From: Cryptomeria japonica | Lineage: Eukaryota > Streptophyta > Pinopsida > Cupressales > Cupressaceae | NCBI RefSeq assembly: GCF_030272615.1 | Contig: NC_081406.1 | Location: forward strand, 398,325,939 to 398,389,938 | Reading direction: 5' to 3' | DNA length: 64,000 bases | Shown here: in pieces, positions 56,347-64,000 of the stretch | Position numbering within the stretch: position 1 is the first letter of the stretch | Layout: each line of letters starts with the position of its first letter | Made by a program: the position numbers and the translations under genes | The notes under the pieces: model-generated | What the model was told of the DNA's origin: nothing | Databases searched by the model: none | The model's input: the letters and a program-made list of their open reading frames with translations, nothing else

Positions 56347-56490
56347 TCTCCCCCTTTGGCATTGATGGCAACACTATGAAAAATGAACTGTACTCAAGAT
56401 TGCAAAACTTCAAAATTACCAAACTCACAAATAATATACAAGATTTCCCTAAGAATTTGCACTATTTTTCACTCTTCTCTCTCCCCCTTT
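56347..56490 (-). promoter_or_regulatory. Duplicated polypurine tract of C
   Basis: On the minus strand AAAGGGGGAGA at 56357-56347 precedes the 3' LTR, and GTCAAAGGGGGAGAG lies upstream at about 56493-56480. Confidence 0.85.
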
Positions 56491-56550
56491 GACAACAATT
56501 CCAAAGATAGGAATCTACCAAAACTTGTATACAAGGATATGTATAGCTTC

Positions 56551-59500
56551 TCACAAAAACTTGAAGATGTCTGCAAAATTTTTTCTAAGGGACAACAAAT
56601 GATTATCCCATGCCTTCTTTAAGCTCTCCAAAATTCTTATCCCGCTGAAAAGGTAGTAATGCATTTCTGCTCCCTGTCTATCTACCGAAATAGACTTATT
56701 TAGTGCATCCTTAGCATCTTGTATGCTACTCATCAAAGTATCTATCCGCAATGAGACTCCTCACTTCTGACACTCTACCCAAAACTCTTTCCTTTTCTTG
56801 ATTTAAACTCTTTATCTTATTCAATACACACAAAACTTGGGGTTCAAAATTGCTAGCTGAAGCTAATTGTGGTGCATATTACTCTAATATGCTCACGAGG
56901 TGGCCTTCACATTCCCTTATTTTCTTGTCAATGTCTATAGTGAACTTGGGCAAAATCAGACATGACTTATATATATTACCTCCTTCATCAATTGCATCTT
57001 GAATAATTTTTAGTGCAGTAACTAAATTGTCTCTATCATCTTCAATTATCTTCAAAAATTGTTTTAATTTCATTACATTGAATTGATTCAAAACTTTAAT
57101 GTTTTTTGCCTTCTCTAAAGACTCAAAATTGGAATCGACAATATTTAGCAAACCCTTGAGCTTACCGGAGGGATTAGATGTATCCGGTTTGAAAGATGAC
57201 ATGATTTTCTCAAACATATCTCCTACCAATGATATTAACTCCTTGTCGGAAGAATGGGACTTAAGAAAGTCCTCATTGGCTTTGGATTGAGTGAGATTTG
57301 ATAATTTTAGTGCTTGAATGGGAGATAAGGAGCTCAGGTCTATAGGTTTATAGGTCCTTGACCAAAATCATCTGATTTAGTAGCAACTTATTTCCCTTTA
57401 TAAACACCAGTGTCTCTTGCCACTATTTCCAGAGCCTGATCTGCCTTCTCCTCTCTTTTCTCCTTTTATGCATCCTCTGCATTCACATCCTTCTCACCTT
57501 TCTCACCATCATCCACATCCTTATCCACATTCAATGTCTCCTCAACTACTTTCTCTGACATAACTTCTATAACCAGAGGTACCTGTACAACTTCATTGGA
57601 GGTATCATTTGCACCATCAATATTATCAATTGTATTTTGGTCATTAGACTGACCTTTTAGAATATATTTCTTAGGTGATTGATCATTTTTCTTATCGGGA
57701 ACAATGACATGTACTTCCGGAACATATGTGTCCAGAGATGGTTCTTCTGGATTCACATCAACTCTTTGATCTATAAAAAATTATCAAAAAATTATTTCAG
57801 TCTCCTTTGTCACCTCATCTATCTTCCCTAGAATAAGCTTATTCACCCTCTTCTTGCTTCAAAATATATCCTTGGAAAGATTCAATAATCTAATAACTTC
57901 ATCCTTAGAAATGACAGGATAGATTTACCAGCACATACTCCTTTATTCTCTCATCTTCTAAACTTGTTGTATGACTTCTCACATCCAAAATGTCATACAG
58001 GCTTTTAGGGATCATAGATGTAAGCTATATTAATACCTTCCTATAGACATCCATATATTCAACAACAACTTTCAATTTCCCTCTGATCTTTATTGTCAAA
58101 ATTTTAATAATATTTAGGCACATTTTTCAGATTTCCATTCTTAAGAATTTCATCAATTAACTCTTTCAAGGTCAGTGCGGGCACAATTTCAAATGTACCT
58201 TCAATTTTACTAGATTTTAGAGCTACATCTATCTCTGACTTTTGTTTCTTTCTTTCTCTGGCCTTTCTAGATGATTCACTCTCTTCTCTTTGCTTCTTTG
58301 TTTGTTGAACTCCACCGGGTTGTGGCTTCTTCACAATTCTAGCATAGGCACCTATCTTCTTCACATCTTTCACTACTTCATCAGATTTTGTCTCTACGTC
58401 CTCGATAGTGGTAGCAACATACACTCTTTGGGGTTTATCCTTCTTCATCTTCTCCGCTCCACCAGTTGATGATGTTGATTGTGATTTGGGTGGAGGAGTA
58501 GGCTTCTGCACATTGAAAGTAGGTGCATACTGAGACGGTCTTGGCTTGGCTTGCTTTGGAGGAGTGGAAATAGGTTTAGACTTCTTGGGATTTTCCATGT
58601 CATCCTCCTTTAGTATATTATGTTCTCTAGCCCATTGTATAACCTCCTTTTATATACCCATTTGTTCTGCTAGCTCCTCTACCTCCTTCCTAACTTTCCT
58701 CTTCTTGGAAATTCTGATAAACTTCTCATGTAAATCAAGATATTTTTCCTTGTCGGCACCGAACCTTTCCTCCTTATCATCCACTAGTTGACTCAACAAA
58801 TGTTGAGCATATGCATCAAGTTTGGTGGCTTCCACCTCATACATACCCCATGGGCATGATCCAAATAGTCCTCAGCTCTACTGCATCCATGTGACATTGG
58901 TCCTTATCAACCATGAAGCAAATGGTTTTCTCATACTTCTCAACAATCTCTTTAGGAATCCTTTCCCTACTTTGCATTGTGGCTTGAAAGGATTTAAAAT
59001 AGCCCCACAAAGCATATTTTTGTGCAACAGTATCACCTAAACCTTGCAATCCTTCCTTGATCTGAATGACCATCATCTCATCATAAGCCCATTGAATCTT
59101 TCCAATCCTAAGGATTTCATTTAGGAAATATAGTGGTAAGAAAACAATCAATAACCAAATTTGAATACATGTTTCTTGTCTTGCTTAATCTTCTTTAGAT
59201 TTCTCAATAGGTCACTGAGAAGAACTGAACAAAGATCATACCTCTTGCCTTCCTTTAGCATATCATAGGCTGGAAATATAGTGTTGATGGATACAAAATT
59301 CTGGCTACTTGATTGATATAGTTTATATCCAGTCACTATTGAGGAAAATATAACATCATGCTTTATGATATCACTGATAGTCATCGACTGACTATCATGT
59401 TGAGATCCGGTAACCTTTGTCAATATTGTATTTTGAACTTTCCACAATCTAGGGACCTCACCAGTTGCATTTAAATAGGTAACCACTTTAATGGCTTGCT

Positions 59501-59900
59501 TGGTGATCTCATGAGGTTGGTCCAACCACATGAATTCATCATGGATTCGAATCATAATGTATCAGTCCCATTCGAGTTCATCGAACACTAGGAAATGAAT
59601 GAATTGGATGAAACCCTTATCGTGCAATGACTTGAAATCTGCCTTCAAATTTCCCATACCATCCAACATATGCTTGGTGTAAAGTGAGAGCATCTCTACA
59701 TTCCCAAGCTCTTCAATGTTGCAGTGGATGTATGCCCCAATGTCTTTGTTATGAAGTATGCCATATGAGACAGAAGAAAATGCACCTTCCGGATCATCTT
59801 CACTAGATTTGAATGGGTGCCTCTTTAATATGGGCCTAGCTCTTTCATTAATTTTGACCATCAATGGAGTCACAACACTAGATGTAGATGCAGATGCCAT
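56551..59900 (-). pseudogene. Element C ORF2: unknown protein, broken
   Basis: The ATG at 59900 (MASASTSSVVTPLMVKI) opens a region of about 1,117 codons that ends at a stop at 56551-56553. It is the clearest reading of the family. Motifs: AYIHCNIEELGNVEM (about 59735), RIHDEFMWLDQP (59548 on), SQHDSQSMTISDI (about 59400), SSIVTGYKLYQSS, LLSDLLRNLKKIKQDKKHVFKFG (59230-59160), YEKTICFMVDKDQCHMDAVE, PMGYVYEVEATKLDAYAQHLL (about 58850-58790), a Lys/Pro-rich basic domain (58598-58150), an acidic stretch (57756-57466) and a helical C-terminus. I see no enzyme signature. Length and order match A and B. Confidence 0.7.
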
Positions 59901-60315
59901 TTTGAAATAAGGTTATGGAAAGAAAGCTCACAAACAAAAAATACATTTTTGAATCACAACTGGATGCTCGGATTCGCTTACTGATCGCTATAGGCTCGGA
60001 TTTCACTACTAAATCTTTTTCACTCTGATACTATGCTCTTTTCTCTCATTTGCATTGTGAATAATGAGATATTGAAAGGCCTTTTTATCGACCAAAAACC
60101 TAATTTTAAGTTGTAATAAATGCACAACCCTAAAGCTTTTGGGATGCTCTATTTTTTATGAATTCACTCACCGATATCCCAAACTACCATGAAATCTTTT
60201 GGATAACAATTGCACAGCTGGTCTCCATCATTTGTAACCATCCTTGACTGGTTACATATCTCTGAAAGGGGTTTTAAATATCTACATTAAAATCTCCCCC
60301 CTAAGGCATTAGGCC

Positions 60316-61480
60316 TTAGTTACTGGATGAGGTTCCTACATTGGAATCAGGTGTGGAGCCATTTTGAATAGTAGAATCTTCTTTCTTTACCCATATCTTT
60401 TTGTGCTGATCTTTGACCTCTTCCACCTTAGATTTGCCCTTTTCATCTGATTTATTCTTATCTACTAGAGCATTCCTGCTTCTGGAATATCTTGCAATAT
60501 GACCGGTTTTGTTGCATGCATGACAAACAACACTTCTTTGTATAGGCCTTCAATTCATTTGATTTGATATCATCCTGCATTGGTTAGAAATGTGCCCATA
60601 CATACCACAAGCATAACCTCTCTTATTCTGAAAATTATTTATCATTGTTCTGAACATGTTTGACTCATGACCAAAATTGTTGCATATGAAACATTGACCC
60701 ATAAAAGTAGGACCATTGTTCATCACTTTATTCACCATCCCATTATTCATTCTAGTTCTGCATTGACTCACCATGTGACCAAATCTACCACAAATAAAAA
60801 ATTTACCATTGAATCTATAGGCATTAGGCTGTCTTACTGGAGGTTTCTTGTTCTTTTGCTGATGATTGCTCTGACCAAAACCAAAGGATTTTCCTTTCTC
60901 AAATCCAAGTCCTCGCATGTCTTTTCCATGTCTCTGACTTTCCAGCATCTCACCAAATGGTCTGAACTAGCTTTGAATTTTTCTTTGTACTCATTAGCAG
61001 TAGTCAGCTCATCTGTCAGAATTATGATCTATCTTTCAAGTTCTTATCAACCATTCTTTGTTTGCACCAATTCAAGCTTCAAATGATCATTCTCATATGT
61101 CAATTTGTAACATTCATCTAATCTATTCTTCAATAAATGAGTCAAGGTTTCTTTATTCTTCTTCCAATATTTAGTCTCCTTGGTCAACTTCATTACAATG
61201 GATTGCATCCCATTCTTCAAGACTGCATTCTCCCTAGCTAACTTCTCACATTCATCTGTCTTGTTTGTAGGGCTTGATTATCTATGCTTTTTCCTTCTTT
61301 CTTCTTCAACTTATCCATCAATTCTTTTCTCTTCACTCATTATGTGCTCACTTTATCTTTCAATGTCTCAAGGAAGTCTTCAGTTGTATATAGATTTCTT
61401 TTCAGGGAACTCACTTCATTTCTAGTTGCATCAAGATCTTCAAGTACCACACTAAGTTGTCTCTGCAAACTAGAGTCCAT
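60316..61480 (-). pseudogene. Element C ORF1: coiled coil plus four zinc knuckles, broken
   Basis: The minus-strand ATG at 61480-61478 (MDSSLQRQLSVVLEDLDATRNE) starts a coiled-coil region with stops and frameshifts. From 60948 the frame is open for 132 codons with knuckles FFICGRFGHMVSQC (first Cys lost), CFICNNFGHESNMF (last lost) and GYACGMYGHISNQC (first lost). A fourth, CHACNKTGHIARYS, follows after a stop. It ends TSSSN-stop at 60316-60318. Confidence 0.75.
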
Positions 61481-61534
61481 TGATTCAGTCTTATAGATCT
61501 TCCTCAAGTTGTTAGGCTTCTTCTGAGGTACTAA

Positions 61535-61546
61535 GCTCTAATACCA
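61535..61546 (-). promoter_or_regulatory. Primer binding site of C
   Basis: The minus strand reads TGGTATTAGAGC, identical to the D site, two bases from the LTR. Confidence 0.85.
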
Positions 61547-61548
61547 AT

Positions 61549-62676
61549 TGTTGAAATCAATGAGCACTAAGAGGGCGGGGGGGGGTGAATCAGTGTTTTA
61601 AAATTTGTAAACTTATTAATCTGATTCTTAAACCACCAGATGCATGAGAAAGTAAGAAAAGTGCAAAAACATAAAGTAAACAACCACACAAACATAACAC
61701 CAAAATTTTTATGTGGAAACCCGGAAAGAGAAACCACAATGGGATTGAGTACCCACAATATTATTATATTATGGCTAGTAGCAGAACAATATTACAAAAG
61801 AGATGCACTTGCATTCTCACACACTGCCTAGAGCTCATTGCTCAATTACAAAAGGGATACAACCCGGAGGAAGGCTCACTATCTTACATGCTATTACAAA
61901 ATGTTTACAATGATAAATGAACTAAAATATAGCATCTAACTATGCCAAAATATAGTTTTGGTTAGGATCAGATTGTCTTCTGGGACTGATCTATCATTCT
62001 GCTCTATCACATACCGAGCAACAAAATCTTCACCAAACTTACAAATTCACTCACATAGACTTCCTTCTCTCATAAATCTCTACAAAATGATCAACCAAAT
62101 CAATCTTATATATTGACATCAACAAAAAGAATCATCTATGAAGTTGGCTTCCAAAAACTTCATAACAGGCAACATGAAACGTGTAACACCAAGTTGGATC
62201 AATCCGATCACAAATCCAAATGTGAACCAAAACAAGATGATAAAATGCTTCCCATAAGTCAGCCCAATCACCTCAAACATGAAATTGATCACAAAAACTA
62301 ACCCAATCATTCCACAACACATGTTACACCAAAATAGCTTCACCCTAACTGAATTTTTGGATACCAGAGCTCTAAACTTAAACACAATTCAACATCGGAT
62401 ATCAGGATCATAAGATAATCTATCTCGAACCTTGAATCAACTATCTTGATCACCACAACCAAAAATACATCAACAAAATTAAGATGTGTACCATGATCTC
62501 ATGCTCTATTGGTTATTGTGTTCCACCATCTAGACTTATGTCTATGAACAATATGGCTTCCAGTAAACCAAATCTATGTACAATGGATGTGATCTGCAAA
62601 CTGAGTTTCCATCAATGACAACCCCTAAACATCTATCATGCACTAATCATCATCAGAACGGTGTCTTTTGCCAACA
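61549..62676 (-). repeat. 5' LTR of C
   Basis: 1,128 bp, TGTTGAAATCAATGAG to TTTTGCCAACA on the plus strand, aligned with 55205-56345. Confidence 0.9.
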
Positions 62677-62681
62677 TGACA

Positions 62682-63285
62682 CTCCTATTATCTCAAAATT
62701 CCTGGATGAATCCATTATTATGGTGACAAATTTAAAGCCTTGGCAACTATATTTTCATGGTTCATACATGCAACATGGCATAGGAGATGGTATCATCTTC
62801 ATCACACCTCAAGGGGACTCCATTCCTAAGTCACATTGATTGTCATTCCCTTGTATAAATAATATAACAAAATATGAAGCATTAACAATAGGACTATGAA
62901 TTTTAGTTCAAAGGAAGATCCAAGAACTTCATGTTTTTGGGGACTCTCAACTTGTGATTCGTCAAGAAAATGATGATTATCAAACTAAAGATGAAAATTT
63001 AATGCCTTACAAGAAAATGGTGGATGATTTTAAGCAATATTTCACATGAAATCTTTGAACAAATTCCAAGGGATAATAATCAAGCTATAGATGTCATGGC
63101 TACCATTGTTTCTTTGATTAATATGCCTCAGAATGAGACCTGCTATGATTTCTTGGTGGATAATCTTTTGGTTCCCTCATATGAGATCACTTCTGCTGAA
63201 ATGATATGTGTTGTTGGTCTCGATACCCCTTGGTACGGTACCATTTTACCTCTACAACAATATATTTCCATCTTACCTTTCCAAT
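62682..63285 (+). pseudogene. J second RNase H domain (aRNH-type)
   Basis: After element C the J reading resumes: WQLYFHGSYMQHGIGDGIIFITPQG, ITKYEALTIGL and VFGDSQLVIRQENDDYQTKDENL. These are RNase H motifs, with the first Asp of the usual F-D-G replaced by His. DNNQAIDVMATIVSL and a linker follow. A domain like this between the ordinary RNase H and integrase is the mark of Tat-lineage gypsy elements. Stops and a frameshift near 63040 break it. Confidence 0.8.
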
Positions 63286-64000
63286 AATCAATGTCGTACC
63301 TTCATTCGTTAATCCTCCCGATATGTCATTTTAGCTGATACCCTTTATCACCAGGGTCTAGATGGTACTCTCCTTAGATGTTTAGAAAGTGACAAAGCTT
63401 AAATTTCATTATGTGAGGTTCACGAAGTTATATGTGGTGCTCACTCTAGTGGTCTAACTTTAGCCAAGAAGTTGACGAGGACCAGATACTACTGGCCTAC
63501 TATGAAAAAAGACTCATATCAGTTTGTCAGAAAGTGTAAGTAGTGTCAGATTCATGGAGACCTTATTCATGTACCAAAATAGGAACTTCAGTTGATTGCC
63601 ACTCCATGGCCCATTTGTCAGTGGGGACTCGAAATCATAGGTAAGTTTCATCCTCCTTCCAATGGACATAAATTAATTATTATAGCCACATAATATTTTA
63701 CAAAATGGATTGAAGTCATTCCTCTCACCCAAGTCACTAGAAATCAAATCTAAACTTTTATCCTTAATTATATCAATTTATGATACAATGTTCCCCTTTC
63801 TATTGTCACAAACAACCAGTGTCCATTAAAAAATCAAGATGTTCATGAGCTTTTTGATATTTTCCATATCCATCATCATTTTTCCACCCCATATTACCCC
63901 CGAGGTAATGGTCAAGCTGAGGCATCTAACAAAACTATCCTCAAAATCATCAAAAAGACAGTCGATGATGTTGGCCGTAACTGGCATATCCAACTCAACC
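63286..64000 (+). pseudogene. J integrase, partial at the window end
   Basis: The zinc-binding start is visible (C-E-V-H-E-V-I-C-G-A-H-S-S-G-L, then YYWPTMKKDSYQFV and C-Q-I-H-G-D), with a TAG at one expected Lys/Gln position. The core has WPICQWGLEIIGKF, where the first catalytic Asp appears as Glu; SIVTNNQCPLKNQD, where the second Asp is Asn; and YYPRGNGQAEASNKT with the Glu kept. It continues past 64000. This copy would be catalytically dead. Confidence 0.88.

Larger units (their letters stand above)
55205..62676 (-). mobile_element. Element C: antisense copy of the A/B/C family
   Basis: It is 7.47 kb with a perfect 5 bp target duplication TGACA (55200-55204 and 62677-62681). Minus-strand order: 5' LTR (62676-61549), PBS, ORF1 (61480-60316), ORF2 (59900-56551), PPT, 3' LTR (56345-55205). 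It is the most complete copy of the family and lacks any pol gene. Confidence 0.9.

Overview
This is a stretch of plant nuclear DNA made almost entirely of nested, decayed LTR retrotransposons. It is AT-rich. There are no rRNA or tRNA genes, no bacterial-style operons, and no intact host gene that I can defend. Retroelement families with roughly 1 kb LTRs and deep nesting suggest a large-genome seed plant, possibly a gymnosperm. That assignment is inference; the sequence does not name the species. I refer to the elements by letter.

Layout. 1-4485: the 3' end of a Ty3/gypsy element (L) with 31-34 bp tandem repeats, an antisense plant-mobile-domain pseudogene, a polypurine tract (PPT) and a 3' LTR. 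4486-11598: element A, a Copia-like-ended LTR element with two non-pol ORFs. 11599-13320: a Ty1/copia integrase-RT fragment (M) fused to A's broken 3' LTR. 14203-29659: the 5' part of a gypsy element (K). K is interrupted by a complete but dead Copia element F (16071-27812, target duplication CTAAA), and F is itself interrupted by a solo-LTR-like element H (18233-19275) and a 4.85 kb TG...CA element G (21811-26658, duplication CCCTG). 29660-38552: an antisense LTR (E) split by a full-length Copia element D (30496-38052). 38553-41197: a remnant of E and low-copy-looking DNA with a possible host exon. 41198-64000: a Ty3/gypsy element J (LTR, PBS, gag, protease, RT, RNase H, a second RNase H, integrase). 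J is interrupted by an antisense LTR piece, a tRNA-derived SINE with a perfect 16 bp duplication, and two antisense elements B (46954-54303) and C (55205-62676).

Most interesting content. A, B and C are three diverged copies of one family of non-autonomous LTR elements. Each has the copia-type PBS (TGGTATCAGAGC or a variant) and PPT. ORF1 is a coiled coil plus four CCHC knuckles. ORF2 is a roughly 1,100-codon protein of a kind I do not recognise. I see no protease, integrase or RT that belongs to them. Their terminal signals match those of the Copia elements F and D in the same window, which makes Copia enzymes the likely source of their mobility. In B, ORF2 has swallowed a piece of Copia gag-protease. 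A, B, C, D and F (and more weakly E) can form an RNA stem that clasps the PPT/LTR junction, and A, B, C, D and F also carry a second PPT-like tract 95-210 bp upstream. G carries a CpG-rich array of seven hairpins followed by telo-box hairpins and a TATA box.

Almost all premature stops in the coding remnants are TAG where Gln or Trp is expected. This fits decay of CHG-methylated cytosines in silenced elements. None of the elements looks able to move by itself.
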